NCBI GenBank assembly: GCA_035771175.1
Contig: CM069598.1
Span: 9,378,314-9,442,313 of the forward strand
DNA from: Paratinospora sagittata
Taxonomy: Eukaryota > Streptophyta > Magnoliopsida > Ranunculales > Menispermaceae
DNA length: 64,000 nt
Reading direction: 5' to 3'
The first letter of the stretch is position 1. The number at the start of each line of letters is the position of its first letter. The notes below the pieces were generated by a model. That model did no database searches. It saw only the letters and a list, made by a program, of their open reading frames with translations, and was not told where the DNA came from. A program made the translations under genes and the position numbers. This document shows, piece by piece, positions 1-12,349 of this stretch.

Positions 1-427
1 TACATATTTTTTACTTAAAGATCTTTACATTCAACCTGTTGATCTACAAGAATCTTCAAAGTTAAAGATAATGGCATGGATGATAAACTAGGCCTTCCTC
101 ATGCCCTAAACCCCAAAAAGATAAAAATAAAAAGTAAAACACTGAAAGGTAAATAGGGATTAGCGTAATTATAAATCAAAAAAAGGTAAAGAAAAGAAGC
201 AACTTCAACCACATTATAGACATGAAATTGATTAATAGTTATTAATTGACTTCAATTCCTCTGAGAAATGAGGAAAATAGACTTAAGCATAAAGCATCAC
301 TGCAGAGAAAAGCACAAAAAAAAAATAGTATTATCAGGAGATCCACTAAGGATGAACGTTGGCCGTTGTCATTTGCGTCATCTTCTATCTATTATGAGTT
401 TCCATAGTACTAGGTTAGATGAGAATG
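1..427. other. 3' flank of the CCCH gene
   Basis: AT-rich sequence downstream of the TAG stop on the minus strand, presumably 3' UTR and intergenic DNA. A 63-codon open frame on the plus strand overlaps the last exon and has no recognisable features. I see no other gene here. Confidence 0.5.
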
Positions 428-3400
428 CTACAGCTGCTCAATATCCACTTCACTGTTAATATCATCTCGTGTTCCCGAGTCCAGCTCCTCTACATCAACA
501 TACTCATCATCGCCCTGGTACTGCACCATTAAAAAGAGCAAAGGCTGGGCATGTTTAAACAATTAAATAGCATGCCAAACATTTACACAAAGTCTATAGC
601 GGTCTACCAGAAGTCGGCATAAGAGCTCAGACAGCAATGTCGATACAGCTTTGGGATTCAATGGGTAACTATAGTGTTGCATCATGCATTTGGCAATAAC
701 AAAACTAAGTCACATCCTCTTCCTCATTTAAACTTGATAAGATTATAATAGACCCCTCACAAATATGATAGTTACATGGCATCTAATCAACTATGAACCA
801 AATTATCAAAGAAGTGGCAACTGTCATACAAAAAGATCAACTAACCTTGTAGTAACCATTTCTTGGAGCCAATGGAGGTGGAGGTGGAGGTGGCAAAGCT
901 GGTAAGCCTGTCTTCTGATCTGTAGCACCTTCCTCAAAAACAGTAACAATGGCTTCCACCACTTCAGTCTTCTCCTCCACTTCAGTCATTTCAATAAGTT
1001 CATCAACAGCATGAGCAGCCATACATGTTGTAGGTAATGCATGTTTTAATTCCAATCCCTTGACCTAAGCATTCAATAGAACCATAGACATAAAGCTCGT
1101 ATCTCAACTATTTTTTATCACCTAAAAATAATTGGTTGAAATAGTATGAAATTATTACTTATCTGCTTTAGGACAGGAGCCAAAGTGTCATTAAATAGAT
1201 ACCTTTTCTGAAGAGGCCATACCAAGCCAACGATTCTTTCTTCGCTTATTGTTACTGTCCTCATTTTCAACAGGTCTGTGAGAATTGCTACCCATCGGGA
1301 CTTTTTCTTTGGCATCAAGTTCTTTGTGGCTGTCAGATTGGTTGACAGGTTCTTCCCACTGAGTAAGCTTCTCAATTCTAGTTGCTTCCTCGAGACGTTT
1401 TCTTGAATTTGCTGAGAAAATATAAGGATATTGTCACAATTAAAGAAGTGGTTTTCCCCCACACATGATTTGCAGATAAACAGAGTAGATAAACCTGCAG
1501 AAGTTGGAATAACAAGAGACAACTAAAAATAAAAAAAAGCAAAACACAGCATTATGAATACCAATAGAATCAGTTACTTTTAATTTAAGCTTCCATCCAT
1601 CATTCAACAGTGTCAAATATTCTCTTCTGAACCATTAGCAGCCAGCCAAATGATACATGCTCAACTGGAAATGATCATATTTTGATAGGTCTAAGCAAGC
1701 CATACACCTACCATCCTCTATTATGGAGCCGCCCAAGACCTTTCACGTATTGCTGCACCCCATCATCACACAAAATCCATTGGTCACTGCATTATTCTGT
1801 GCTCAAGATTATAGTTGCTGCTTTCTGGCCTGACCTCAAGACCATAATTACACTATGCCTTACCTGGCCTGACCTTGAGATCATAATTACACTATCCCCA
1901 TTAATGTGCAAATACAGTCTCCATCAAAACCCTTTTTTGCAAAACATCTCGATGCTACTTGGTATAATTTTCCTTTTTAATTTGTCAGAATCAGATAGCT
2001 TTCATCTAATCATATTTACAATAGCTCCATCCTACAAATTGAGCACAATGGACAAATGGCCTTCGAGAGAGAAAGGAGCAGCAGCGCATGTGTACAGCCG
2101 GGGGGGGGGGGGGGATGGGTGGGAGAGGAGCTATTTATACACATCATATGAGCCCAAACACAAGCAACAGTCCCAACACCAGATCCAAGTGCACCTATGT
2201 TACTGAAGGAGGTCTAATATAGCAATCAGCACTGTGGAAGAGACATTTTGGTGACAGTTGGCTGAGACCAATCTCTTAACCATCCATGTACAATTTCTCA
2301 TGATTAATCCCACATTGCCCTCAAACTGTCCCAATGAAGGTCAATCTCCCTCTTAGGGTGGAGCTGCCTCCTTTTCCACGTCTGCTTGTTACACTTTCTC
2401 TACAATTAGAGTGATGATCAGTATCTTTTGCAAACGGCAATACCCCTCACAGAAAGGTCATAAGCCAATTCCAGCTGAACTGTCACATTGCAAGGCAGAG
2501 GCAATTTTATTTTGACAGATGCAAAATTTTGACAATGACAACCTCATGGTAATCATCCTGGTGAGTTTGAGAGAGCTATTAGCAGCTTAGAAAATAAATG
2601 TGCTGTATAAAGGTGCATCAGATGCCCTCATTCATTACTTTCTTAAGCCATCAGACTGACAAGATTGGATAAATGGTATAAAAGAATGTCCTCTATATCA
2701 GGTAAAGAAAGACTAATAAAGGATAGATACAAGAAACATTCTAGTCTCATAATCTATTCAGAATGTTATAATTATGCAGAGAATCAATGAGTATTTCCTT
2801 GGGAAAGTTAGGTTGGTAATGATATTATTTTGGGTCAGAATTCATGTATTCTTTATGGAAAACCAGTAATAATTCTATAAATTGAACCAAAAACTCAAAA
2901 TAAACAATTTTCGTCTGAGCAATATGGTTAAAAATGCAGAACGTCTTATTTTTAAAATGATCTTCAATCGCTACCTGTGTTTGCTTGTTCACTGGCTCCA
3001 AGATTCGTTCGAGGTCTTTTCTTGCCAGGAGAAAGATTCCGCCGAACATTAATTGGGCTCATTAAATAACTGTTAGGTTCTCCATCACTCATAATATTGA
3101 CACTTGAATCTTCTTCATTGGTACTAGGTCTTGAAGGATCTTGTCCTAGCTGATCTGCCAACCTCTGAAGTCGAGCTTGAGATCTTTGCACATAGGTCAC
3201 GTCAAGAAATAAAGAGGCAATAAAATGTACAAATGGAATTAGAAAACCAGATTACCAAAGATAAAAAAAAACTTGCCTCTTTACTTCTTCTTGTGCCCTT
3301 GTGTACCGATTGTGTGCTTTGACTAACTTTCTAATTTTTGAAGTTATCCTGTCCCCACAGAGAAATGTAAGGCAAAAGAAAAGGTAATGTATCTCACACA

Positions 3401-6400
3401 CCAATATTTTTTATCGTATCCATACATACCTTTGACAATCTTCTTGCTCTTTACTTAGTTGGGTTTCAAGCTCCTCAATTTTAGAACCAAGGCTGTCAGC
3501 TTCTTGGATCTTCTCCTCAAGGTAGACCTTTGAACCAAAAAAAGAAAGAAAGAAGAATCATAAATATATGGTTATGTCTATACCATCAGGGAATACAGGT
3601 TCAAGGTTTAATTTTAGTTTTGTAATATAGTTAATGTCCTTACTCCTAGTCCTTCATTAACTAAATTAGCTTCAAACCTCCAACAGCTAGGTTCAGATTT
3701 CAACTACCAAAAACAGGGACCTATTCAAGTCAGGTTTCCACTAGGTTATCAAAATAGCCCAGATTCAAAATTGTAAGTTCTGGCACCAATCAACCTAGTT
3801 AACTGGGTCCATATCAATAATTCTGCTTGGTGACAAGCTAACACCATTTTCTGGACTGAAGGATTACCTCTTACTCAAGTTATTGCATCTTCTGATGAAC
3901 TGATCTATGCTAAAAAATGAAAAATAGATAGAACCCTGAAAAAGGTAAATTAAAAACAAAGCCAACCCCAATGTTTGGGACGCAGCTAAAAGAAAGAAAA
4001 AGAATGCTAGGACTTAAGACACATCTTGATCGGTTCAAGAACTGAAATAGAATAACTAAGTATAGAACAAGTAGATAGCTATCAAGAAGATGAAAAGCAC
4101 AATATTGAAGTAATAAGATGTCACAAAACCAAAGTAAAAGCGCAGCTTTACTTTGTCTGAAAAGCATAATCCTTTTACTCACCTCCAATTGACTTTTGTG
4201 ATCATCAAGCATGTCAATATCCAACTGTACTTGCTTTAACTGCAAAGAGTTTTCACCAAGATCGCGTAAATAAGTTAATATAGAAACATGAAGTCAAATT
4301 TTGAGACCATTATCCGATAGAGACACAAAATGAACAAAATCACAATTGATCATTGCAAAGAATAAGTTAATATAGAAACATGAAGTCAAATTTTGAGACC
4401 ATTATCCGATAGAGACACAAAATGAACAAAATCCCAATTGATCATTGCAAAGAACAAGTTAATATAGAAACATGAAGTCAAATTTTGAGACCATTATCCA
4501 ATAAAGACACAAAATGAACAAAATCCCAATTGATCATTGCAAAGAATAAGTTAATATAGAAACATGAAGTCAAATTTTGAGACCATTATCCGATAGAGAC
4601 ACAAAATGAACAAAATCCCAATTGATCATTGCAAAGAACAAGTTAATATAGAAACATGAAGTCAAATTCTGCAACCATTATCCGATAGAGACACAAAATG
4701 AACAAAATCCCAATTGATCATTGCAAAGAATATATTTGATTCAACCTGCTCCTCAAGAACATCTTTTTCAGCAGATGACTTCCTTTCTTTAGCTATGTCA
4801 GCACTATCTGAGGCCTTAAGACTTTCAGAGACATCACTGTGTCCATCTTTATGTTGCTTCTTCCCATGTCTTTTTTCACTAAAATATAAACAATTCCAAA
4901 TCAAATACCAACAGAACATTGGAAAGCAGAAGCAAACACTGTCCTTTGACTTCTGTCTTATAATTAGAATTCTAGATACACCCAAATGCTAAGAACCAAG
5001 AAATTACAAAGCTTAAAAAGCATCTAACCCAGCATTAGATACCATTCCCGTAACATTTGTTATACCTGGGAGCATTTCATTTTAATAATCCACAATTGAT
5101 AATCCATATCAATCTTTAAGAATTCAAATCCAGTCCTAACTAGCAATATTATTCAATTCTTACAACACACAAGTGATGACTAGATACAAAATTTTCTACA
5201 GTGCAAGGTGGAGAGAGCCAAAATCAACAGAGGCCTCAAGACTTGGAACTCAAGCATGACTAAGGAAATGTTAACCAATAGAGTTGGAGTATTGGTTATC
5301 TAGAGGCTGCAGCTTTGGGGATTGATCCAGAGGGCGACGAAACTTTGTACTTATGTAGGCTTTGGGGTGGACATCTTGTTCCCCGCGTTGTCCTTCTTTT
5401 GTACCACAGTACCACTTATCTTTATTAATATATCTACTCTAGGTTCTTTTTCAAAAAAAAATAAAAAACAAAAAATCATGAGTCTGCATGACTAAGGAAA
5501 CAAATCATAAGAAATAATAAAACTCTAAAATCAGTTAATAAAATTAAAGACTCCCCGAATATTCATATCAGAAATCCATCAATCAATATTCCAATTCTAT
5601 TATATAATATCCTCATCAAGAAAAGAAAGATATGCTGAACTTGTACCCAGAACCCTGATAGAAAACTTCGACTAAAAGCAAATTAGCATTTAATGGTGAA
5701 TAATGTGCAGGTAGACTTGACCTCAAATCATCGCCAAGAAAAAGTAAGGTACCTGCAAGCACCTATTTTTATGATAGCTATATATAATGAAACAAATTTG
5801 AAAAAAGATTGATCGATTATATGGTCGCATAGCAAATAGAAAACAGGGAAAATAATTCCAGTAGCTCATGTTAGTTTACCTCCTTTTCACAGGAGACCTT
5901 GATCGGCTATAACCTGCAAATCAGATCAAAATACCACAAAGAGCATTAGAAAGATGAATCAATTGAAGACAAGATACAAAAAACAAAAAATAAAAAGAAG
6001 AGAGAGAGAACACACAAATGCATGAACACATAGCAACAGCAGGAATATCCAAGTTTATCATGAGAAGCTGTTACTCACCACGAAATGAATGCCGGCTTCT
6101 TGAGTCTTTCCCCGGAGAATACTTCCTCTGAGGAGAATCCTTTCTATCAAGCTTATCCCTTAAGTCGCTGTCTCGATAATCCCTCCCACCTGCAATAATG
6201 GGAGAAGATGTATGCACTCACACAAAGCAAAGGATGTTTCTCTATTCCTTTTCTAAATGTTGAAAACCAAGTGACAAGCCCAAAACTATATAAAAGGCTA
6301 AACTTACCGTTCCATTGAAAACTACGAGAAACTTAACAATGAAATCAAATACTGCTTTTTCCCGTGGTTCCAAAAGGACCAAGGAAGATAGTGCCCTCAT

Positions 6401-7764
6401 AAAAATGAATTAGAAGAGGAAATGCCAATATATCAGTATGAGCTTATATAACATATCCCAGAGAAATCCTTTTGGATATCAAAGAAGAAACTAATATTGT
6501 GCGGTTGATATGCCTGCCTTCTTGAGAATAAGAGACATAACAATTTCAACCATAGAGATTATTCCTCTGGAGCCATTATGAGATATAATAAATAAATGCA
6601 CCTCCGACCAATAACTGGGCCATTGTTGACCACCAAATCCAACCATGATAGTCAGCACTTCTTCTCTGCGAATGTAAGAATTCTTCTTCCATATTAATCA
6701 TGGAAGAACTTATAGCTGAGATGTTATCATGTGCTTCATCATTACCCAAACCGCTAAAATTCCTCAAAACACATTCAGACATTGAGAGTAACCACTCTAG
6801 AATATCATGAACCATGAATTCATTCACAGAAAACCTCATGATGGGAACCTAACCCAGGTGATTCTTTACATAAGCCTCCACTGTTTGATATAGGCATTAG
6901 CATCACAACCAAAGTAAGAATTTGCCAGCAATAAGATGTAATAAACTGTAGTAAGCAACAGTAACCAGTATATTCCTTCTAGATGTCAACGATAATAATC
7001 TCTCACACAATATTACCTTGCTGTTATACATAAAATGAAGTACCAACATCACCAGATAATACTAGATATATCGTTCAAAAGATTTTTCTTCGACCATTAA
7101 GCCAATAAACCAGCCTCATGCACTCATATTCTGTTGTGAAATTTCATTTACATAGACCTGTCTCCAATTTATAAAGGACGGAATGACAAATGCTAATATC
7201 TATCTGCAGGAAACAACATCTAATTAATGAGGCAAAAATCACTTTATCCCAAAATATATACGGAAAGCATGAACAAACACAGTCATAGAAAAACGTTAAC
7301 ATTATATTTGTACTCCATCCTCTCTCTTTTTTTCCACAAAATTATCAGCATCTGCTCAAGCAATATCTAGAAACTACAATGTTTTCTACGATTCTTCTTA
7401 ATTTCCTTTCCAAATGCTATCCTTAAAAAAAAAAAAAAGGATCACACTCATACCTTTCAAACAATTTGTACTCACATTTATAACGTTTCACAATTCTCAG
7501 AATTTAACGCATTTCTAGTAAATCAGTAGAAGAGTTCTTGCTCTTGCTTTCGCAGTATATTTACCAAATTCCGAGCTCGAAAGGACGGTCATAGATCAGC
7601 TAAGAATTGAGCAGAAGAAAAAGAAAGATGGGCTTACCATTAAAAGAACCAGAGAACCGCCGAAGCTCCGCATTACCATGGGCGAAAGAGCAGCTCTGAC
7701 GCGGACAGTGTCCTCTTTGATACAGAATGCAAAGCTTCGTCTTAAATAGCTTTCGTTCCACCAT
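428..7764 (-). CDS. CCCH zinc finger protein with RS segment and coiled coil (plant C3H domain protein 13-like)
   Basis: Eleven exons join in frame: 7764-7638, 6189-6079, 5913-5880, 4878-4746, 4239-4183, 3527-3430, 3348-3277, 3183-2975, 1411-1203, 1064-846 and 520-428, giving 453 residues plus a TAG stop. Exon 1 opens MVERKLFKTKLC and carries one CCCH finger (C12-x7-C20-x4-C25-x3-H29). Arg/Ser-rich sequence follows (GYSRSRSPVKRS, about residues 79-92), then a charged stretch and a long Leu/Lys/Glu coiled coil (about 135-240). A basic KRRKNRWLG motif lies near residue 340, a poly-proline run near 405-415 and an acidic C-terminus ending SEVDIEQL. This architecture matches proteins annotated in plants as zinc finger CCCH domain-containing protein 13; that match is recalled, not searched. 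An RNA-binding or nuclear role is inferred from the finger and RS segment only. The start is the only ATG giving the intact finger. Intron 7 has a GC donor. Exon 3 is only 34 bp. Confidence 0.88.
1412..2974 (-). other. Intron 8 of the CCCH gene
   Basis: 1563-bp intron. It contains a 39-bp imperfect tandem duplication (1825-1863 and 1864-1897, unit starting CTGGCCTGACCT) and a 15-base G run at 2100-2114. A 174-codon plus-strand open frame across the region has no domain signature and looks spurious. No coding sequence is supported. Confidence 0.6.
3184..3276 (-). other. GC-AG intron 7 of the CCCH gene
   Basis: On the minus strand the donor reads AAAGAG|GCAAGT and the acceptor TGTGCAAAG|ATCTC. 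Only this pair joins ...EEVK-R-SQARLQ in frame (phase 2). The nearby GT donor (GAAGAA|GTAAAG) is phase 0 and would break the coiled coil. AG|GCAAGT is the textbook consensus for GC donors. Confidence 0.85.
3528..4182 (-). other. Intron 5 of the CCCH gene
   Basis: 655-bp AT-rich intron with GT donor (GAG|GTGAGT at 4177-4182) and acceptor TTCAAAG. Nothing else recognisable. Confidence 0.55.
4269..4728. repeat. Five-copy 92-bp tandem array in intron 4
   Basis: Five consecutive 92-bp units at 4269-4360, 4361-4452, 4453-4544, 4545-4636 and 4637-4728, each starting AAYAAGTTAATATAGAAACA and ending TCATTGCAAAG, with few differences. The third and fifth copies share the variant AACAAG start, suggesting the later copies arose by duplicating a two-unit block. 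The array ends 17 bp before the donor end of exon 4 (donor GTTGA at 4741-4745). Copy number was read directly. Confidence 0.95.
5276..5470 (+). mobile_element. LINE-like 3' tail in CCCH intron 3
   Basis: The block ends TTATCTTTATTAATATATC...TTCTTTTTCAAAAAAAAATAAAA, the same type of 3' terminus as the LINE tails at 19366 and 41368 (TTATTAATATA...TTTCTTGTCAAAA). No coding part is readable, so the family assignment rests on the tail alone. Confidence 0.4.
6576..6839 (-). pseudogene. Unrecognised coding-like ORF inside CCCH intron 1
   Basis: An 87-codon open frame on the same strand as the host gene, inside the 1448-bp first intron. Its C-terminal half resembles a real protein: an acidic stretch (INMEEEFLHSQRR) followed by a Trp-rich hydrophobic segment (WIWWSTMAQLLVGGAFIYY) that could be a C-terminal membrane anchor. 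An AG acceptor (GGGTTAG) precedes it in frame and no donor is needed because it ends in a stop. I do not recognise the family. It may be an alternative last exon, a captured exon or chance. Confidence 0.3.
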
Positions 7765-8110
7765 TTTTCAATAGATAAATTCCCAACCAAAGCAGAATCG
7801 AATCGCCTCAGAGATTAAATATATAAGAAGAAAACAGAGATTCTCACTCAGCTGGCATTGAAATAGGGAATTACTGATAGAACTAAAACACAGCTTTGGA
7901 GAAGTCGTTGATCGTTGTATAGACGCAAAATAATCCGTGCTTAAGCAATAGCGATTAAAATCGGAGGAACATGAGAATAATTTCCCTGATTTGGCAATAA
8001 ATCTCCTGCAGATAGTGAAGCGGCGATTAAAACCCTAGAAAACTTGACTGCAAAACCCCCTCAAGCTGCATGAAGGCCTTTGAAGGAATGAGATCTTAGC
8101 AGGCTTTATT
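7765..8110 (-). promoter_or_regulatory. 5' leader/promoter region of the CCCH gene, with telo-box
   Basis: Sequence immediately upstream of the ATG. AAACCCTA at 8030-8037 matches the plant telo-box found in promoters of many growth- and translation-related genes. Transcription start was not determined; the regulatory role is inference. Confidence 0.3.
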
Positions 8111-8681
8111 TACCACTTATAATTAATAAATGGGTCACGTTATTTTCAACCGCCCCTTTTCTATCTTTCGCCCGCTTACTCATCTTACCTACATAACAAT
8201 TTAAAATTAATTATTATTTTTTTCTTCGCCCATTTAAACTCTTATTTTACATTTCTCAATCAACACCTTAAACTTTTTTTTTCTTTCTCATTTTTCCTCT
8301 TCTTTTCATTATTTTTTTAAATTTTTTAATCATTCAAAGTATTAGAACACCATTAAAAAATTTTATAAGCAACAATGTCACAAAATTTTATAAAAAAATT
8401 AAATTATTTTAAATTTTAAAAGCCTCAAACTTAAAGTATTAGAACTTTTTTTTATTAAAATAAATATTTTTGGACTTATTTGGTACAAATAAAACATTTT
8501 TATTCTCAAGCCCAAGATAAAAATTAATCTCATTTTTATTTTTCTCTCTTTATAATAAAATAAAATAATAATGACCAAAAACATAAAATTTATTTTATTC
8601 AATTCAATTTAATCTTATAAAAATATTATTATTTTATCCCGACACCAAACAAGGCTTTTAAGTTTTAATTCTTCAGCGTTC
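8111..8681. other. AT-rich intergenic DNA
   Basis: Very AT-rich sequence between the CCCH promoter and the 3' side of the PPR gene. A 67-codon minus-strand open frame (8399-8602) is low complexity. Nothing else supported. Confidence 0.5.
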
Positions 8682-8856
8682 CAAATGAGTCTTAATGGTT
8701 GAAGGGGTGCACTTGCTACCTCTAGATCAGGGTTCGAATCTTGAAAAATGTTCCCCGAAATATGACATTGTAGTTCGAAAAATAACTAATACAATTAGCT
8801 GTCTTGTATGTGGGTACTTTCTCTGCGTGACCCTTTAATAAAAAAAAATAAAAAAA
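8682..8856 (+). mobile_element. tRNA-derived SINE-like element
   Basis: A box-A-like segment (about 8688-8710, CTTAATGGTTGAAGGGGTGC) is followed 20-30 bp later by a clear polymerase III box B, GGTTCGAATC at 8731-8740. The unit ends in an A-rich tail at 8838-8856. Order and spacing fit a short tRNA-type SINE. Target duplications were not resolved. Confidence 0.55.
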
Positions 8857-9309
8857 TGACTATAAATAGGAGTATAAATCTCGATTTTTGATTGAAAGAT
8901 TGACCTTTTATCTTATTTTTTGTTATCTACATTCTACACTACTAAAATTCAACACCAAAATTCAAAAGGTGCATTAATTTTTTAGAATATCTAATATTTA
9001 CAGTCTTACATCATACAAAAAAAGTTTAGTTTTTTAATGAGTTAGTAAAAGAATACTTAGCATTTTAATTACCAACTGACTGCAGTTTAAGATACAGCTA
9101 AAGAATCTACAATAAAAACAATGATATGAGAAACTTGCATCGATTTAAATGAATTACTTGACATTATAAATAAAATGTTGTTGATAACAAGGCCCTTTGA
9201 GCCTCTCAAAGAAATACAAGATATGCATACTTCATTTCCTTTCCCCTCCCCTCCCACCCTTTTCTTTCTTCTTCATTAATTTTTATCTTTTTTTCCTTTT
9301 TTTTTTGTC

Positions 9310-12300
9310 CTAGTTTTTGACTCTTTTGCGAATGGAGTCGCTGAAAATCTCTCCACATGCTTTGATAATGCATCTAACATGAGGATCATCTTTATGTATT
9401 CTCTTCAGCATGTCCTTCGCGGCCTTCTGTTCCCCTGAAGCAAGAAGAACTTGATACATCCTGCACAAGCATTAAAGAAATTACAATTGGAGAAGGAGAG
9501 GAAACACAACACCACCCCTACAAGTCAGCGTAGGCGCACACAGACATACACACAAGAGTAGACCAGAAAGTGGAACGCCATTGGGTGCGCAACACATTAT
9601 AATGTAATGATACAGAATTTCGGATCAAGAGAAAAACACCTCTAGAGAAATGGGAAAGAGATGATGGGGGTAAGGGAGGTAAGAGGAAGGTTCTTGGAGA
9701 AGATTAAAGAAAACGAGTTTAAAGAAGAGGAAGAGGAAGGGAACACAAGCGAGTAAAACGCCTACTAAGCGCATACTCATAAAGTGATCAATTTGCACTC
9801 TCCCATGCCTGCAATGGTGACCAGGCATAAAACTAAAAGAGCCTGCACCATTAGGATAACTTTGTTTACATGAAAGTTACAGGAAGAACACATATGCACA
9901 CGAATCATAAGAACTATATCCAACAGCAAGGATTGGCAGCAGCTTCTGAACCCAGATGGTCCAATGATCTTCTAATGATGATCCAAGAGTCAACTAGAGA
10001 TAAAGAAATGGCAGGTTTTGCCACCTCTGGGAAGAAATAGAAAAACATTTATCTATAATGGTCATACTAGAAAAATGTCATGAACGGCAATGGCTTCATT
10101 GCCCTCGATAAAAGTATTGGCATCATACATAATTTTAAATGTTAAATATGTTCAGTATGATGTTTTAAAGAATATTACTAATTAAATAGTATAGTATACA
10201 AAGAAAAATGAAAGCTACTGTTTCATATTCTCACAGACAACAAAAGCAACAATCAAATTCTTGCAAATTCTCGATATAATGTTCATTAAGCATGTTTTTA
10301 AATTGGATTTCTTGAGAATTCTCAAAAATGGGCACCCAAGAGATCCTAAGAGTCTATTACTATCCACAAACTTCATCAAAATATTTTGCAATGCTAAAGT
10401 CGACAAGAAAACTCTCAAAGCACTCAACAAAAGCATGACCAAGTACGGTAGCTATTCAGGCATTTTTAAATCATTACAAATTGATCACAAAAACTTGCAA
10501 ATGGCAGCATGGAGACGGACAATGAACAAGGCATGCTGTTACTGACCTTAAAAAAGTCAAAACATTGAAGGGAAGACCAGCTTTCTCATATTCTTTCCAA
10601 ATTGACCATGCGTGTGGTGGGTCCTTTGTACTTACACAAGCACTGAGAAGAAAATCAAGACTAGTTCTGGAAGGATGGACATTAAGCTCTTCTTTCGTAG
10701 CCGTAAGCAAATCCAATCCAACATCCAATGCTGGGGGCTCTTTCTCTGAAATTTGGCAAAATGCCTGCTCAATAATAGTAAAAAGGAAACACCCAAATAA
10801 TTAGAGTCCAAATGAAAGCAATATAAATTTTCTAAGAAATTATTTGAACAGTTTTAGAAAGCAATACAACACGACACTTAAACTCTAACCTGATTGGAAT
10901 AACAGTTACACACCTTTTACCTTTGTTTTGTTAGATTATCCCAGGAGTCTCTCCTCTTTCAATTTTTTATTAGATTACCCCAAGAGTACTCCTACTTGAG
11001 AGGAAGGGAAGTCCCTGAAGAAGAATCAGCAGAAGTGCTTTCTAGTATGCCCTCTAGCACATAAGAATCATAAAGCAACGAGCTTAAGCCATGCATGATC
11101 ACAACCTCAACATAAGAGAGATGATGAGGGAGTTGTACTCCCTCTCCTCCTTGCCCAATAAGGAAAGGGAATCAAACACCCAGCCTGATACATATATAAA
11201 AAGTACGATATCGACGAAGTACAAAGCCTGTTGTCTCACTCAAATTCTCTTGTTTTCTTCTTTTTTACTTTTGTTCTCTTTTTCTTCTTTTTAAAATCTA
11301 CTATCCTAGTTCCAGAGAATTAGCTAATCATTTTTCCTTCTTTTTTTTTTGACAAGAAACATGTAGATATATATATATATATATATATATAATAGAAAGA
11401 AGTGGCTACAATCAGTAGCATACAAAATGTTCATATGGGATGAGCTATCCCAACAGAACTGACCTAAATATTTACAAAGATTCTAATATAGCATTCCTAT
11501 TCCTCAACCATTCGCTGATATTATAACCCCTAGCTAGTTTGCTCGCACTTATCCAATATGTGAACCAAAAAACAGAATTATCCCAAACTGTCACAAAAGT
11601 TCATTATATCATTAAAAACCCTATCATTTCTTTCTTTATATATGGCCCATATAACATCAAAAACCACAACTCTCCAATAACACTTCAGCTAACCATTTTT
11701 CCTTTCATCCTTCGCTTTTGTAGAATTAGCAATAATTTTGGACACTTGAGGAAACCTATCTTTCATTATATCATGAAAATAAGATATGAAAGGAGGCTTC
11801 TCTAGTTCCAGAGAATCAAAGCAGCTCCTAGATAATCATTCCCCATAAAAGGGCAGCCCAATGCACGAAGCTCGTGCCTATTTGGGGTCCGAGGAAGGGT
11901 CGAACCACTTTGAGGTCTATTGTAGGCAGCCTCACCCAACATGGTAATAGTTTGTTACCACGACTTGAACCTGTGACCACCTGGTCACACGGCGACAACT
12001 CTTATCGCTGCGCCAAGTATCCCCTTCAGATTATCACCCCCTTCTAACAATAAAAGAAAATAGCAAATAAAAGTTATCAATAAGAGATATGACATCAAGT
12101 AATATAAGGAAGTGTTCTACATTATAACATTGACTATTAAAGATTACATCAAATTTGAACTTCTAAAATGACATGAGAGAAATTCCAAATGTTTATCCAT
12201 CCTAGATTTAACAATAAATGCTAGTTAATCAAGTGACAAATGGCGAGGACTTACAAGAATAGAAGAGGGTCCATAAACACACAGAGAGATTCCATAAAAA

Positions 12301-12313
12301 TAAAAAGAAAAAG

Positions 12314-12349
<36 letters not shown>

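Noticed and set aside
1682..2206. 174-codon plus-strand ORF
   Set aside because: Lies in a CCCH intron, runs through a G homopolymer and a tandem duplication, and has no domain-like text.
4269..4728. CRISPR-like repeat array
   Set aside because: Units are contiguous 92-bp direct repeats without unique spacers, inside a plant intron.
11847..12026. tRNA gene
   Set aside because: A and B boxes are present but there is no cloverleaf; the ends match an Au SINE.
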